Assembly: GCA_001769385.1 (NCBI GenBank)
Contig: MEPB01000069.1
Span: forward strand, 1-64,000
Source: Bacteroidetes bacterium RIFCSPLOWO2_12_FULL_35_15
GTDB lineage: Bacteria; Bacteroidota; Bacteroidia; 2-12-FULL-35-15
DNA: 64,000 bases
Direction: 5' to 3'
The notes beneath the pieces are model-generated. The model was not told the origin of the DNA. It worked only from the letters and a program-made list of their open reading frames with translations, and searched no databases. Positions 8,371 through 17,848 of the stretch are shown here, in pieces. Positions within the stretch are counted from its first letter, which is position 1. Every line of letters starts with the position of its first letter. Both the position numbers and the translations under genes were made by a program.

Positions 8371-9711
8371 TTATGCATTTGTCATACTCATAGAAGAACG
8401 ACCTTTTATTCTTCCTGATTTCATTAATCCATCATAATGACGCATTAATAAATGACTTTCAATTTGTTGTAAGGTGTCTAACACAACACCAACCAATATT
8501 AATAAAGAAGTTCCTCCATAAAACTGAGCAAATTCTTGTGAAATATTTAATTTAACTGCAAATGCAGGTAATATTGCGACCAGAGCTAAGAAAATTGAAC
8601 CAGGCAATGTAATACGTGACATCACGCTATCAATGAACTCAGCAGTTTTTTTGCCCGGCTTTACACCTGGAACAAAACCTCCGTTTCGTTTCATATCCTC
8701 TGCCATTTGGTTCGGATTAACTGTGATCGCTGTATAGAAATAAGTAAATACGATGATCATTAGTCCAAATACAATATTATACCATAAACCGTAGTGGTTT
8801 GAGAACACACCAACAAAACCTGACATTGATTCAGAATTTACTGCCTGTGCAACGGTTAATGGAATAAACATGATTGCCTGTGCAAAAATGATTGGCATTA
8901 CACCTGCTGCGTTTACTTTTAATGGAATGTATTGACGAACCCCACCATATTGTTTAGTGCCAACAATTTTTTTCGCGAACTGAACAGGTATCTTACGGGT
9001 ACCCTGTACTAACATGATGGTGCCAATAATAACTAATAATAATAATACCAATTCAATTAATAACATAATTAATCCCCCACCTTCGCCACTTAATCGTGAT
9101 CCAAATTCAGATACAAAAGCAAATGGTAAACGTGCAATAATTCCGATCATAATGATCAATGAAATACCATTTCCAATTCCTTTATCAGTAATTTTTTCCC
9201 CTAACCACATTACAAACATTGTTCCTGTAACAAGGATCAATACTGACTGTGCCATCCAAAAGAAGCTCGGATCTGAAACAACCCCGGCTTTATTTGTAAT
9301 TTGTGTAGCAATATAACCTGGTGCTTGTAACAAAGTAATAATAACAGTTAAGAAACGAGTGATCTGGTTTATTTTTGTTCGTCCACTTTCGCCCTCCATT
9401 TGTAATTTTCTAAAATACGGCAATGCCATCCCTAAGAGCTGAATAACAATAGAGGCAGAGATATATGGCATAATACCTAAACCAAAAATAGATGCACGAG
9501 AAAATGCTCCGCCTGCAAAAAGATTAATTAATCCTATGATTCCTTCGTTGGAGTTTTGACTTGCATCAGCAAGGACTTCTGAATTCACGCCAGGAAGAAC
9601 AATGTATGAACCTAATCGGTAAATTAAAATAAATCCAAGTGTGTTTAGAATACGCACTCGTAAGTCTTCAATTTTCCAAATATTTCTTAACGTATTTATT
9701 AAGTTTTTCAT
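8371..9711 (-). CDS. secY: Preprotein translocase subunit SecY
   Basis: Pore-forming subunit of the Sec translocon in the inner membrane; all secreted proteins in this window with N-terminal signal peptides would depend on it. 446 residues with about ten membrane segments, the plug region (LFAGGAFSRASIFGLGIMPY, about 64-83) and the cytoplasmic loop motif EDMKRNGGFVPGVKPGK (about 338-354). Between rplO and map. Confidence 0.97.
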   Translation of the reverse strand: MKNLINTLRNIWKIEDLRVRILNTLGFILIYRLGSYIVLPGVNSEVLADASQNSNEGIIGLINLFAGGAFSRASIFGLGIMPYISASIVIQLLGMALPYFRKLQMEGESGRTKINQITRFLTVIITLLQAPGYIATQITNKAGVVSDPSFFWMAQSVLILVTGTMFVMWLGEKITDKGIGNGISLIIMIGIIARLPFAFVSEFGSRLSGEGGGLIMLLIELVLLLLVIIGTIMLVQGTRKIPVQFAKKIVGTKQYGGVRQYIPLKVNAAGVMPIIFAQAIMFIPLTVAQAVNSESMSGFVGVFSNHYGLWYNIVFGLMIIVFTYFYTAITVNPNQMAEDMKRNGGFVPGVKPGKKTAEFIDSVMSRITLPGSIFLALVAILPAFAVKLNISQEFAQFYGGTSLLILVGVVLDTLQQIESHLLMRHYDGLMKSGRIKGRSSMSMTNA

Positions 9712-9733
9712 AAAACAGTATTACTGTGTTTAA

Positions 9734-10195
9734 TTACGCTTTTTCGATTGAAACAGCTGCTCCACCTTTTGCTTCGATAGCAGATTTTGCAGTAGCTGAA
9801 AATGCGTGAACTTTTACATCAACTTTAGATTTTAACTCACCACGACCAAGTACTTTAACTTTGTCATTTTTGTGAGCTAACCCTTTTGAAATTAAAAAAT
9901 CCAGATCAATAGAACTTACTTTATTGTCGTCAACCAATGATTGAATAACATCTAAGTTAATTCCACGATATTCCACGCGGTTGATATTTTTGAAACCAAA
10001 TTTCGGAACACGTCTTTGTAATGGCATCTGACCACCTTCAAATCCTCTTTTTGCAGAGTAACCAGAACGTGATTGAGCACCCTTGTGTCCTTTTGTAGAT
10101 GTTCCGCCTTTACCTGATCCTTGACCTCTTCCTAAACGTTTTTTTGCGTTTTTTACAGAACCTTCTGCTGGTGTTAATTTACTTAAGTTCATCAC
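9734..10195 (-). CDS. rplO: 50S ribosomal protein L15
   Basis: Late-assembly large-subunit protein. 153 residues with the glycine/basic N-terminal arm (KKRLGRGQGSGKGGTSTKGH, 19-38) and the globular C-terminal half. Two adjacent Met codons begin the frame; either could be used. Behind rpmD, ahead of secY. Confidence 0.97.
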   Translation of the reverse strand: MMNLSKLTPAEGSVKNAKKRLGRGQGSGKGGTSTKGHKGAQSRSGYSAKRGFEGGQMPLQRRVPKFGFKNINRVEYRGINLDVIQSLVDDNKVSSIDLDFLISKGLAHKNDKVKVLGRGELKSKVDVKVHAFSATAKSAIEAKGGAAVSIEKA

Positions 10196-10215
10196 TTATT
10201 TATTATTTCTTGTTA

Positions 10216-10395
10216 TTAAATATTTTCTACAGTAACTAAATGTGCTACTTTTTTTACCATTCCAATGATCTGAGGTGTAGCCTCTTTTTCAATGGTTTGA
10301 TTCATTTTTATAAAGCCAAGAGCACGTAATGTGCGCTTTTGACGCTCAGGACGACCGATGCCGCTTTTTATTTGTTTGATCTTAATTTTTGTCAT
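10216..10395 (-). CDS. rpmD: 50S ribosomal protein L30
   Basis: 59-residue L30 found between rpsE and rplO. It starts MTKIKIKQIKSGIGRPERQK, followed by RTLRALGF, the conserved core of bacterial L30, and ends at the TAA at 10216. Normal length and position (rpsE-rpmD-rplO). Confidence 0.96.
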   Translation of the reverse strand: MTKIKIKQIKSGIGRPERQKRTLRALGFIKMNQTIEKEATPQIIGMVKKVAHLVTVENI

Positions 10396-10403
10396 TTTTT
10401 TTT

Positions 10404-10482
10404 AATTTGATAATTTGATAATTTGATAATTTGAAAAATTAATTAAATCATTTTCAAATTAGCACATTTTCAAATTGATTTT
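10404..10482 (-). repeat. Phased 8-mer inverted repeat in the rpsE-rpmD spacer
   Basis: AATTTGAT three times then AATTTGAA (10404-10435) faces TTTTCAAA, TTAGCACA, TTTTCAAA, TTGATTTT (10451-10482). The arms complement each other (TTTGAAAA with TTTTCAAA). It abuts the stop codon of rpsE. Confidence 0.8.
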
Positions 10483-10999
10483 ATCCATTAAATACTTTTT
10501 CCATTGATATTCCACGGTGTTGTGCAACAGTAGCAGCATCACGCATTTTCATCAAGGCATCCATTGTTGCTTTTACAACATTGTGAGGGTTTGATGAACC
10601 TTTTGACTTTGCCAATACATCGGTAACACCAACGCTTTCTAATACTGCGCGCATTGCACCACCTGCAATAACACCTGTTCCATGAGCAGCGGGTTTCAAG
10701 AACACATAAGAACCGCTATATTTTCCGTATTGTTCGTGTGGAACAGTACCTTTAACGATTGCAACTTTTATCAGGTTCTTTTTTGCATCTTCAATACCTT
10801 TGGTAATGGCATCAGTAACTTCTTTTGCTTTACCTAAGCCGTAACCAACGATTCCTTTTTCATTTCCAACTACAACAATAGCTGAAAATGTAAAGTTTCT
10901 ACCACCTTTGGTAACTTTGGTTACACGTTGAATGCTAACAAGCTTATCTTTTAGTTCGATGTCGCTTGATTTTACTCTTTTAATGTTTGCGTTTGACAT
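10481..10999 (-). CDS. rpsE: 30S ribosomal protein S5
   Basis: Small-subunit protein of the mRNA entry channel, involved in decoding accuracy. 172 residues: an N-terminal dsRNA-binding-like domain ([20 protein letters not shown], 22-41, near the classical ram site) and a C-terminal fold with [20 protein letters not shown] (about 108-127). Between rplR and rpmD. Confidence 0.97.
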   Translation of the reverse strand: MSNANIKRVKSSDIELKDKLVSIQRVTKVTKGGRNFTFSAIVVVGNEKGIVGYGLGKAKEVTDAITKGIEDAKKNLIKVAIVKGTVPHEQYGKYSGSYVFLKPAAHGTGVIAGGAMRAVLESVGVTDVLAKSKGSSNPHNVVKATMDALMKMRDAATVAQHRGISMEKVFNG

Positions 11000-11010
11000 T
11001 CTATTTATTT

Positions 11011-11066
11011 TTAGATTTAGGATTTAGGATTTAGGATTTTTCTTCCTCCTCTTCAATCTTTAATTT
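11011..11066 (-). repeat. Phased 7-mer repeat in the rplR-rpsE spacer
   Basis: TTAGATT followed by TAGGATT three times (11011-11038), then weaker 7-base units including TCAATCT and TTAATTT (11053-11066) that partly complement the first arm. Confidence 0.7.
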
Positions 11067-11074
11067 TTTAATTA

Positions 11075-11431
11075 TTAAAATTTTAGTCCTGCTTCACGAG
11101 CACCTTCTGCTAATGATTTTACACGGCCATGGTACAAATAACCATTTCTATCAAACCGTATTGATTCGATACCGGCTTTTGTAGCTTTTTCAGCAATTGC
11201 TTTTCCAACTAATTTAGCCTGATCAATTTTATTAACTTTTGCATCCGCAATACCTTTATCTGCTGACGAAGCTGCAAGAATTGTTTTTCCTGAAACATCA
11301 TCAATCAATTGAACATATATTCCTTTATTGCTTCTAAAAACAGAAAGTCTGGGACTTAGACTGTCACCATGAACCACTTTGCGGATTCTTTGCTTAATTC
11401 TGTTTCTTCTGAACTCTTTTGTAATAGCCAT
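11075..11431 (-). CDS. rplR: 50S ribosomal protein L18
   Basis: Binds 5S rRNA with L5 and L25. 118 residues, standard length, with RLSVFRSNKGIYVQLIDD in the first half and the conserved end FDRNGYLYHGRVKSLAEGAR. Between rplF and rpsE. Confidence 0.97.
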   Translation of the reverse strand: MAITKEFRRNRIKQRIRKVVHGDSLSPRLSVFRSNKGIYVQLIDDVSGKTILAASSADKGIADAKVNKIDQAKLVGKAIAEKATKAGIESIRFDRNGYLYHGRVKSLAEGAREAGLKF

Positions 11432-11448
11432 TTTATTTACCTTATTTC

Positions 11449-11467
11449 TATTCTACAAAGTAGAATA
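11449..11467 (-). repeat. Inverted repeat in the rplF-rplR spacer
   Basis: Perfect 8-bp stem TATTCTAC/GTAGAATA with a 3-base loop; the surrounding sequence also falls into 7-base units (TTCTATT, CTACAAA, GTAGAAT). Confidence 0.65.
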
Positions 11468-11486
11468 ATTGTGAATTCTATTGTTA

Positions 11487-12041
11487 TTATTTACCAGCTG
11501 ATTTACCAGCTTTTCTTCTAAGTGCTTCACCGGTAAACTTAATTCCTTTTCCTTTATATGGTTCCGGTTTACGTAATGAACGAATCTTTGCAGCAACCAT
11601 TCCTAACAATTGCTTGTCAGCACTTTCCATAATGATGGTAGGGTTTTTACCCTTTTCAGTTTGAGTGGTAACTTTGATTTCAACCGGCAAATCAAAAGAA
11701 ACGTTATGTGAATAACCTAGTGTTAATTCTAATAATTGACCTTTATTTGCAGCACGATAACCAACACCTACAAGTTCTTGTTCTGTTTTATATCCTTCGC
11801 TAACACCTTTTACCATTGAAGCTACAAGGGCACGATATAAGCCATGCATTGCTTTGTGTCTTTTTTGCTCAGTGGCACGTTCTACTATTAACTTACCTTC
11901 TTCATTTTTAAGGGTAATAGCAGCATCCATTTTTTGATTTAAAGTTCCTTTTGGACCTTTAACCGTAACAACGTTTTTATCAGAAACGTTAACTTCTACT
12001 CCTTTCGGAAGTGTAATTGGTAACTTACCTATTCTTGACAT
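11487..12041 (-). CDS. rplF: 50S ribosomal protein L6
   Basis: Large-subunit protein near the factor-binding site. 184 residues, two repeated L6 domains (about 10-82 and 90-165), with the signature PEPYKGKGIKF near residue 158. A strong Shine-Dalgarno sequence (AGGAGG) stands before the ATG, which is unusual because Bacteroidota genes often lack one. 19-base spacer to rpsH. Confidence 0.97.
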   Translation of the reverse strand: MSRIGKLPITLPKGVEVNVSDKNVVTVKGPKGTLNQKMDAAITLKNEEGKLIVERATEQKRHKAMHGLYRALVASMVKGVSEGYKTEQELVGVGYRAANKGQLLELTLGYSHNVSFDLPVEIKVTTQTEKGKNPTIIMESADKQLLGMVAAKIRSLRKPEPYKGKGIKFTGEALRRKAGKSAGK

Positions 12042-12060
12042 TTTTCTTTCCTCCTAAAGA

Positions 12061-12456
12061 TTAATAAACATAGCATAATACTTCACCACCCACTTTTTGT
12101 GTTTTCGCTTCTTTATCAGTCATTACACCTTTAGAAGTTGAAATGATGGCAATTCCTAAACCGTTTAAAACTCGAGGAAGTTCTGTTGAACCAGCATATT
12201 TTCTTAAACCCGGGGTAGAAATTCTTTCAATATTTTTTATTGCCGGTTGTTTATTTACCGGGTGATATTTCAATGCAATTTTTATGGTGCCTTGAACTGT
12301 TGAATCCTCAAATTTGTAACTTAGGATGTACCCTTTTTCAAAAAGAATTTTTGTAATTTCTTTTTTCAGGTTAGAAGCAGGAATTTCTACTATTCTGTGG
12401 TTTGCTTTGATAGCATTTCTCACTCTTGTGAGGTAATCTGCAATTGTATCAGTCAT
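12061..12456 (-). CDS. rpsH: 30S ribosomal protein S8
   Basis: Central-domain 16S rRNA binder; in E. coli it also regulates the spc operon by binding mRNA. 131 residues, beginning with [14 protein letters not shown] and containing the signature [19 protein letters not shown] near the end. Between rpsN and rplF. Confidence 0.97.
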   Translation of the reverse strand: MTDTIADYLTRVRNAIKANHRIVEIPASNLKKEITKILFEKGYILSYKFEDSTVQGTIKIALKYHPVNKQPAIKNIERISTPGLRKYAGSTELPRVLNGLGIAIISTSKGVMTDKEAKTQKVGGEVLCYVY

Positions 12457-12475
12457 TTTTCGTTGGTTTTATATC

Positions 12476-12495
12476 TTATCCCACACGTAGGATAA
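12476..12495 (-). repeat. Inverted repeat in the rpsN-rpsH spacer
   Basis: 6-bp stem TTATCC/GGATAA with an 8-base loop in a 78-base spacer. Confidence 0.45.
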
Positions 12496-12534
12496 TTATA
12501 CATTAATATTCTTTTTTTATCTTTTTGGTGATAA

Positions 12535-12804
12535 CTACCAGCTTGCTTTTGTCAGGCCCGGGATCAAACCGTCTAAAGCCATTTCACGGAAAGTGTTACG
12601 TGAAAGACCAAATTGACGCATATAACCTCTTGAACGACCAGTTAATTTGCAACGGTTACGTTGACGAGTAGGTGATGACGCTCTTGGTAATTTTTGTAAT
12701 CCTACAGAGTCACCGGCTGCTTTTAAAGCCGCTCTTCTTTCAGCGTATAGATCAGCAAGTTTTTTACGTTTAACTTCTCTTGCTTTCATTGATTCTTTTG
12801 CCAT
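12535..12804 (-). CDS. rpsN: 30S ribosomal protein S14 (zinc-free type)
   Basis: Head protein of the small subunit. 89 residues, the longer zinc-free form: the CXXC pairs of short S14 are missing and the core reads [20 protein letters not shown]. Between rplE and rpsH, as expected. Confidence 0.97.
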   Translation of the reverse strand: MAKESMKAREVKRKKLADLYAERRAALKAAGDSVGLQKLPRASSPTRQRNRCKLTGRSRGYMRQFGLSRNTFREMALDGLIPGLTKASW

Positions 12805-12820
12805 TCTTTTTCTTATTTAA

Positions 12821-12876
12821 GATTTAAGATTTAAGATTTAGGATTTTAAATATCCTTATTCCTCAATCCTTAATTT
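12821..12876 (-). repeat. Phased 7-mer inverted repeat in the rplE-rpsN spacer
   Basis: Eight 7-base units in phase: GATTTAA twice, GATTTAG, GATTTTA, then AATATCC, TTATTCC, TCAATCC, TTAATTT. The first four (purine-rich) are complementary in type to the last four. Together with the infA-rpmJ spacer this is the clearest example. Confidence 0.85.
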
Positions 12877-12877
12877 T

Positions 12878-13438
12878 TTATTTCTTTTGGTTCTTAAAAG
12901 GTAATCCAAATTCACTTAACAAAGCTAATGCTTCTGCATCGTTTGCTGTGGTGGTTACAAATGTAATATCCATACCCATGATCTTATTCACTTTGTCGAT
13001 ATCAATCTCAGGGAAAATGATTTGTTCTGTTACACCTAACGTGTAATTTCCTTTTCCATCAAAACCTTTATCATTGATACCTCTGAAATCGCGAATGCGG
13101 GGCAAAGCTACAGAAATTAATCGATCTAAAAACTCATACATCATATCTCCGCGTAAAGTTACTCTTACTCCAATAGGAACTCCTTTACGAAGTTTGAAGT
13201 TAGAAATATCTTTCTTTGAAGTAGTTGCAACAGCTTTCTGACCACTGATAGTCGTCATTTCCTTGATTGCTCCTTCAATAAGCTTTTTGTCAGATACAGC
13301 ATCACCAATTCCTTGGTTAAGGCAAATTTTCTCTAACTTAGGTACTTGCATTGAACTGCTGTAACCGAATTTTTTTTGCAAAGCTGGAATTACATCCGCT
13401 TTATACTTGTCTTTTAAACGTGGTGAATATGTTGCCAT
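12878..13438 (-). CDS. rplE: 50S ribosomal protein L5
   Basis: 5S rRNA-binding protein of the central protuberance. 186 residues with the signature [18 protein letters not shown] near residue 40 and [20 protein letters not shown] near 118. Its ATG shares one base with the rplX stop codon (TAATG), so the two are translationally coupled. Confidence 0.97.
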   Translation of the reverse strand: MATYSPRLKDKYKADVIPALQKKFGYSSSMQVPKLEKICLNQGIGDAVSDKKLIEGAIKEMTTISGQKAVATTSKKDISNFKLRKGVPIGVRVTLRGDMMYEFLDRLISVALPRIRDFRGINDKGFDGKGNYTLGVTEQIIFPEIDIDKVNKIMGMDITFVTTTANDAEALALLSEFGLPFKNQKK

Positions 13439-13764
13439 TATTTAATTACCTCCCCTGTCTTTTTTGAGTAGCGTACTAGTTTTTTACTTGTATCATCTAA
13501 TTTACGTCCTACACGGGTTGGTTTCCCTGTTCCCGCTTCGATTAACATTAAATTAGAAATATGAACTGAAGCTTCTTGCTTAACAATTCCTCCTTGTGGA
13601 CTTTTAGCGTTTGGTTTGGTATGTTTTGATACCAGGTTTACACCTTCCACAATTGCGCGATTTTTTACTCTATCAATAGATAGAACTTTTCCTTCCTGGT
13701 TTTTTGAATCACCAGCAATTACTTTTACTGAATCGCCTTTTTTAATATGTAATTTAGATTGCAT
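13438..13764 (-). CDS. rplX: 50S ribosomal protein L24
   Basis: Assembly-initiator protein of the 50S subunit. 108 residues with the KOW motif [20 protein letters not shown] (9-28). Overlaps rplE by one base and follows rplN by 25 bases. Confidence 0.97.
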   Translation of the reverse strand: MQSKLHIKKGDSVKVIAGDSKNQEGKVLSIDRVKNRAIVEGVNLVSKHTKPNAKSPQGGIVKQEASVHISNLMLIEAGTGKPTRVGRKLDDTSKKLVRYSKKTGEVIK

Positions 13765-13789
13765 TGTTGTATTTATTATTCACTACCAA

Positions 13790-14158
13790 TTATAAAACTT
13801 CTGGTGCTAGCGAAATGATTTTCATAAATTGTTTATCTCTTAATTCACGGGCAACAGGTCCAAAAATACGGGTTCCTCTTAATTCGTCTGTTGCATTTAA
13901 TAAAACTACAGCATTGTCATCGAAACGAATGTATGAACCATCAGCACGTCTGATCTCTTTTCTGGTTCTTACAACTACTGCTTTCGAAACAGCACCTTTT
14001 TTAATATTACCTGATGGTAATGCATGTTTAACGGTAACCACCACTTTATCCCCAATGGAAGCATATCTTTTCTTAGTTCCGCCAAGTACACGAATAACGA
14101 GCACTTCTTTTGCCCCGCTGTTATCTGCTACTAGTAATCTTGATTCCTGTTGTACCAT
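13790..14158 (-). CDS. rplN: 50S ribosomal protein L14
   Basis: Large-subunit protein that forms bridges to the 16S rRNA. 122 residues, the invariant family length, starting [20 protein letters not shown] and ending with the conserved [20 protein letters not shown]. Between rpsQ and rplX. Confidence 0.98.
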   Translation of the reverse strand: MVQQESRLLVADNSGAKEVLVIRVLGGTKKRYASIGDKVVVTVKHALPSGNIKKGAVSKAVVVRTRKEIRRADGSYIRFDDNAVVLLNATDELRGTRIFGPVARELRDKQFMKIISLAPEVL

Positions 14159-14170
14159 TTTTAATTTTAT

Positions 14171-14230
14171 TTCGGATTTCGTAAATTCGATTTCGGATTT
14201 TTTTAATCCTTTATCCTTTCCTTAATCCTA
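14171..14230 (-). repeat. Phased 7-mer inverted repeat in the rpsQ-rplN spacer
   Basis: TTCGGAT, TTCGTAA, ATTCGAT, TTCGGAT (14171-14198) are followed by less regular AATCCTT, TATCCTT and TCCTAT units; GGATT and AATCC arms complement each other. The rest of this 117-base spacer holds only CAATTGCAATCTGCAATC near 14251. Confidence 0.7.
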
Positions 14231-14275
14231 TTTTTATTTTTTTACTTCCGCAATTGCAATCTGCAATCAACCTTT

Positions 14276-14533
14276 TTATTTAGCTCTTTCAACCACTTCA
14301 ACTAATCTCCAGCATTTATTCTTGCTGATAGGACGAGTTTCCATTATTTTAACTGTATCGCCAATGTTACAAGTATTTGCTTCATCATGAGCAACAAATT
14401 TTGTTGTTCTGTTTACAAACTTCCCGTATTTTGGATGTTTCACTTTACGTTCAACTGAAACGACAATCGACTTTTCCATTTTGTTACTGGTTACTAAGCC
14501 AACTTTTTCTTTTCTTAAATTTCTTTCTTCCAT
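14276..14533 (-). CDS. rpsQ: 30S ribosomal protein S17
   Basis: Primary 16S rRNA binder with an OB fold. 85 residues; contains [20 protein letters not shown] and the family end [20 protein letters not shown]. Between rpmC and rplN. Confidence 0.97.
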   Translation of the reverse strand: MEERNLRKEKVGLVTSNKMEKSIVVSVERKVKHPKYGKFVNRTTKFVAHDEANTCNIGDTVKIMETRPISKNKCWRLVEVVERAK

Positions 14534-14540
14534 TTTTTTT

Positions 14541-14617
14541 AGATTCAGGAATCAGGATTTGAGAATCAAGATTTTCAACATTGCTGTCTTACCTCTTGCT
14601 TCTTGCATCTTGCTTCT
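14541..14617 (-). repeat. Phased 7-mer array filling the rpmC-rpsQ spacer
   Basis: Eleven 7-base units in one phase: AGATTCA, GGAATCA, GGATTTG, AGAATCA, AGATTTT, three irregular ones, then TACCTCT, TGCTTCT, TGCATCT, TGCTTCT. The array fills nearly the whole spacer and runs into the rpmC stop codon. The two arms here are related more by period than by exact complementarity. Confidence 0.75.
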
Positions 14618-14819
14618 ACTTTTTAATTTCTGCTAATTCTCTACTGCGAAGTTCTGTTTGTAATCTTGCTACTGTTTTTCTGCTATCTGTAATTTTTGCA
14701 GGATTTTCAATAGGAGATACAGCGTGATTTAACTTTAATTTAGTTAAAGCACTTTTTCCTTCTTTTATTCTTTCACGAAGGTCGCTCGTTGAAAGTTGTT
14801 TAATATCTGCTTGTTTCAT
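14616..14819 (-). CDS. rpmC: 50S ribosomal protein L29
   Basis: Small helical protein at the exit-tunnel rim, near the signal recognition particle docking site. 67 residues, two helices, with LRERIKEGKSALTKLKLNHA and the ARLQTELRSREL end. Between rplP and rpsQ. Confidence 0.97.
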   Translation of the reverse strand: MKQADIKQLSTSDLRERIKEGKSALTKLKLNHAVSPIENPAKITDSRKTVARLQTELRSRELAEIKK

Positions 14820-14845
14820 TTTTTATTATATTCTTTCAATTAATT

Positions 14846-15280
14846 TTAAAGATTTGCTGTTTCAGCTGAATAATCTCTTCTAACAACAAATTTTGAGGTT
14901 ACAGGTAATTTTTGAGCAGCTAAGCGTAATGCTTCTTTTGCAATATCCATTGGAACACCTTCTGCTTCAAACATAATGCGGCCGGGCTTAACAACTGCTA
15001 CCCAATATTCAGGCGCACCTTTACCTTTACCCATACGAACCTCTGCAGGTTTTGATGTAATTGGTTTATCAGGAAAAACACGAATCCAGATTTGACCTTC
15101 ACGTTTCATGAAGCGGGTAACTGCAACACGGGCAGCTTCTAATTGACGTGCTGTAATCCAGCATCCTTCAGTTGCCTTGAGGCCAAATGAACCGAATGAA
15201 AGTTGGTCGCCACGCTTAGCGTTGCCTTTCATCTTCATTTTGTGCATCTTTCTATACTTGGTTCTTTTAGGCTGTAACAT
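14846..15280 (-). CDS. rplP: 50S ribosomal protein L16
   Basis: Large-subunit protein near the A-site tRNA and the peptidyl-transferase centre. 144 residues, beginning [20 protein letters not shown], with the signatures [20 protein letters not shown] and [20 protein letters not shown]. Between rpsC and rpmC. Confidence 0.98.
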   Translation of the reverse strand: MLQPKRTKYRKMHKMKMKGNAKRGDQLSFGSFGLKATEGCWITARQLEAARVAVTRFMKREGQIWIRVFPDKPITSKPAEVRMGKGKGAPEYWVAVVKPGRIMFEAEGVPMDIAKEALRLAAQKLPVTSKFVVRRDYSAETANL

Positions 15281-15303
15281 TATATTTAATTTTTGATTTG
15301 TTG

Positions 15304-15396
15304 AATTTCAGATTTAATAATTTATTAATCTAAAAATTCTAATATTTATTTTATTTTTTTTGCTTCTAAAATTCAATAAATTTAAACTCTGAAATT
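15304..15396 (-). repeat. Inverted repeat in the rpsC-rplP spacer
   Basis: AATTTCAGATTTAA (15304-15317) faces TTTAAACTCTGAAATT (15381-15396), with an inner stem AGATTTAATAA/TTTATTAATCT near 15310-15331. The long pairing would bring the rpsC stop and rplP leader together in the mRNA. Confidence 0.6.
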
Positions 15397-16172
15397 TATT
15401 TTTCTCTTCTTCTGTTATCGTTTCCACCTTTTCTTGGTCCACCTGGTCCGCGTTTATCGAATTTTGGATTTCCTCCTTTTGGTGCTCCGCCTTTTCCATC
15501 TTTTGAACCTGCTGCTGCTGCACCTATGTTTGGCGATAAATCACGTTTCCCATAAACCTCACCTTTGCAGATCCAAACTTTTACCCCAATACGACCATAA
15601 GTAGTATGAGCTTCACCTAAAGCGTAATCAATATCAGCACGTAATGTATGCAATGGTGTACGACCTTCCTTATAACCTTCTGTACGAGCCATTTCAGCAC
15701 CAGCCAAACGACCAGAACATTTTACTTTGATTCCTTCTGCACCCATTCTCATTGTTGAGGCAACGGCCATTTTAACTGCTCTACGGAAAGAGATACGTCC
15801 TTCAATTTGACGAGCAATGCTATCAGCTACTAAACGTGCATCTAACTCCGGGCGTTTTATTTCAAAGATGTTGATTTGTATATCTTTTTTAGTGATCTTT
15901 TTTAATTCTTCTTTGATCTTATCAACCTCAGCACCACCTTTACCAATAATAATTCCAGGGCGAGATGTGTTTATTGTAACAGTAATAATTTTTACTGTTC
16001 TTTCAATCACAATTTTTGAAATGCTTGCTTTTGCTAAACGTGCCTTTAAATAAGTTCTGATCTTATGATCTTCCACTAATTTATCAGCGAAATTTTTTCC
16101 GCCATACCAGTTTGAATCCCATCCTTTAATGATGCCTAAACGTAAGCCTATTGGATTTGCTTTTTGTCCCAT
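15396..16172 (-). CDS. rpsC: 30S ribosomal protein S3, with C-terminal extension
   Basis: mRNA entry-channel protein with helicase function together with S4 and S5. The 258 residues hold an N-terminal KH domain ([16 protein letters not shown], about 71-86) and the C-terminal S3 domain ([20 protein letters not shown]). The last roughly 40 residues are a Gly/Lys/Pro/Arg-rich low-complexity tail, longer than in E. coli S3 (233 residues). 12-base spacer behind rplV. Confidence 0.97.
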   Translation of the reverse strand: MGQKANPIGLRLGIIKGWDSNWYGGKNFADKLVEDHKIRTYLKARLAKASISKIVIERTVKIITVTINTSRPGIIIGKGGAEVDKIKEELKKITKKDIQINIFEIKRPELDARLVADSIARQIEGRISFRRAVKMAVASTMRMGAEGIKVKCSGRLAGAEMARTEGYKEGRTPLHTLRADIDYALGEAHTTYGRIGVKVWICKGEVYGKRDLSPNIGAAAAGSKDGKGGAPKGGNPKFDKRGPGGPRKGGNDNRRREK

Positions 16173-16184
16173 TGAAAATTAGTA

Positions 16185-16607
16185 TTATTTAGTTTCTTCT
16201 TGCTTTTTGATTTCTACTTTTTTGCTGTCTACAACAATTGTAACATGGTTCGAGCGTTTTCTGATCCTGTTTGCACGTCCTTGTGGAGCAGTTCTTAAAC
16301 GCTTCATTTGAACGGCACTATCAACAAAAATTTCTTTCACAACCAAGTTACTATCTTCCGGACGTTGACCTGTTTTAGATTCGAAATTTGAAATTGCTGA
16401 AGACAGCAATTTTTCTAATCTTCCAGAGGCTTCTTTCGCATTGAATTTTAAAATGTTCAATGCCAAATAAACTTCTTTACCTCTAATCAGGTCAGCCAGC
16501 AATCTCATTTTACGGGGAGATGTAGGGCAATTTTTTAAGACAGCAAAATATCTGCTTTTGTTTGCCTCTTTGCGTGCATCTGCTGCGTTTTGTTTTCTAA
16601 CACCCAT
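16185..16607 (-). CDS. rplV: 50S ribosomal protein L22
   Basis: Lines the peptide exit tunnel; the beta-hairpin reaches the constriction. 140 residues with [20 protein letters not shown] near residue 98, the conserved hairpin. Longer than E. coli L22 (110) because of extra residues at both ends. Between rpsS and rpsC. Confidence 0.97.
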   Translation of the reverse strand: MGVRKQNAADARKEANKSRYFAVLKNCPTSPRKMRLLADLIRGKEVYLALNILKFNAKEASGRLEKLLSSAISNFESKTGQRPEDSNLVVKEIFVDSAVQMKRLRTAPQGRANRIRKRSNHVTIVVDSKKVEIKKQEETK

Positions 16608-16638
16608 TTTTCTGTTATATTATAATCTTAAATATTTC

Positions 16639-16917
16639 TTATTTTGATGCTTTATCCTTGTTTCCGGAGTGACCTCTGAAAGTTCGTGTTGGCGCAAATT
16701 CACCGAATTTATGACCTACCATGTTTTCTGTAACATATACAGGAATAAATTTATTCCCATTGTGAACAGCAACTGTTAATCCTACAAATTCAGGAGAGAT
16801 CATTGATCTGCGTGACCAAGTTTTAATTACTGTTTTTTTACCTGATGCTTGTAAATCCAATAATTTTTTTTCAAGCTTCCAGTCGATAAAAGGACCTTTT
16901 TTTAATGAACGAGCCAT
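16639..16917 (-). CDS. rpsS: 30S ribosomal protein S19
   Basis: Head protein that contacts S13 and the 50S subunit. 92 residues, standard, beginning [20 protein letters not shown] and containing [16 protein letters not shown]. Between rplB and rplV. Confidence 0.98.
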   Translation of the reverse strand: MARSLKKGPFIDWKLEKKLLDLQASGKKTVIKTWSRRSMISPEFVGLTVAVHNGNKFIPVYVTENMVGHKFGEFAPTRTFRGHSGNKDKASK

Positions 16918-16941
16918 TTCTATTGTTTTATAGTTATGAAA

Positions 16942-16956
16942 TTCTTCAGAGAAGAA
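16942..16956 (-). repeat. Small hairpin in the rplB-rpsS spacer
   Basis: TTCTTC/GAAGAA, 6-bp stem with a 3-base loop, in a 57-base spacer. Confidence 0.4.
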
Positions 16957-16974
16957 CCAGTAAACTAGGTTAAA

Positions 16975-17799
16975 TTATTTTTTTCTTCCTTCGATGATAT
17001 ATTTATTCGAAGCTTTCTTCGGATAACGTGTTTTGTAACCTTTAGATGGTAACCCTTTGCGTGAGCGAGGGTGGCCTCCAGAAGCTCTTCCTTCACCACC
17101 ACCCATTGGATGATCTACAGGATTCATAGCTACCGGACGAGTTCTCGGTCTGCGACCTTGCCAACGAGTTCTACCGGCTTTACCACTTATTTCTAAATTA
17201 TGATCAGCATTTGAAACAGAACCGATTGTTGCCATACAGGTGATCAATACCATACGTGTTTCGCCAGAAGGCATTTTCACAACAGCATATTTCCCATCTC
17301 TTGCACTTAATTGAGCTGAAGAACCAGCACTGCGTGCCATGATAGCACCTTGTCCCGGACGTAATTCAATATTGTGAATGGTTGTACCTAATGGAATATC
17401 CGATAAAAATAATGCATTTCCAATTTCAGGAATTGCATCTTTTCCGGACATGATCTTTTGTCCTACTTGTAATCCGCTTGGAGCAACGATATAACGTTTT
17501 TCACCATCAGCATATACAACTAAAGCTATACGTGCAGTACGGTTTGGATCATACTCTATGGTTTTTACAGTAGCAGGGATGCCACTTTTGTCTCTTTTGA
17601 AATCGATAATACGATATTGTTGTTTGTGACCGCCACCAATGTAGCGCATGGTCATTTTACCTGTATTATCGCGTCCTCCTGATTTTTTTACCGGAACCAA
17701 CAAACTTTTTTCAGGTTTGCCTGCAGTAATATCAGCGTTATCACTAACTAATTTAAAACGCTGCCCAGGTGTTAAGGGTCTTAATTTTTTTAAAGCCAT
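16975..17799 (-). CDS. rplB: 50S ribosomal protein L2
   Basis: Core 23S rRNA-binding protein needed for subunit association and peptidyl transfer. 274 residues when started at the ATG at 17799 ([14 protein letters not shown]), the family start. The frame is open for nine more codons to 17826, but that extension has no family match and runs through the spacer hairpin, so it is rejected. The signature [17 protein letters not shown] is near the C-terminus. Between rplW and rpsS. Confidence 0.97.
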   Translation of the reverse strand: MALKKLRPLTPGQRFKLVSDNADITAGKPEKSLLVPVKKSGGRDNTGKMTMRYIGGGHKQQYRIIDFKRDKSGIPATVKTIEYDPNRTARIALVVYADGEKRYIVAPSGLQVGQKIMSGKDAIPEIGNALFLSDIPLGTTIHNIELRPGQGAIMARSAGSSAQLSARDGKYAVVKMPSGETRMVLITCMATIGSVSNADHNLEISGKAGRTRWQGRRPRTRPVAMNPVDHPMGGGEGRASGGHPRSRKGLPSKGYKTRYPKKASNKYIIEGRKK

Positions 17800-17817
17800 T
17801 TTAGTTTTTTTATTTTC

Positions 17818-17834
17818 ACAGGTCACTAACCTGT
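17818..17834 (-). repeat. Small hairpin in the rplW-rplB spacer
   Basis: ACAGGT/ACCTGT, 6-bp stem with a 5-base loop. Confidence 0.45.
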
Positions 17835-17848
17835 ATAGTTACTTAAAA

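Noticed and set aside
15314-15523. Minus-strand Gln/Glu-rich frame overlapping the end of rpsC
   Set aside because: It is in another frame over the S3 tail and the spacer repeat; S3 is unambiguous.
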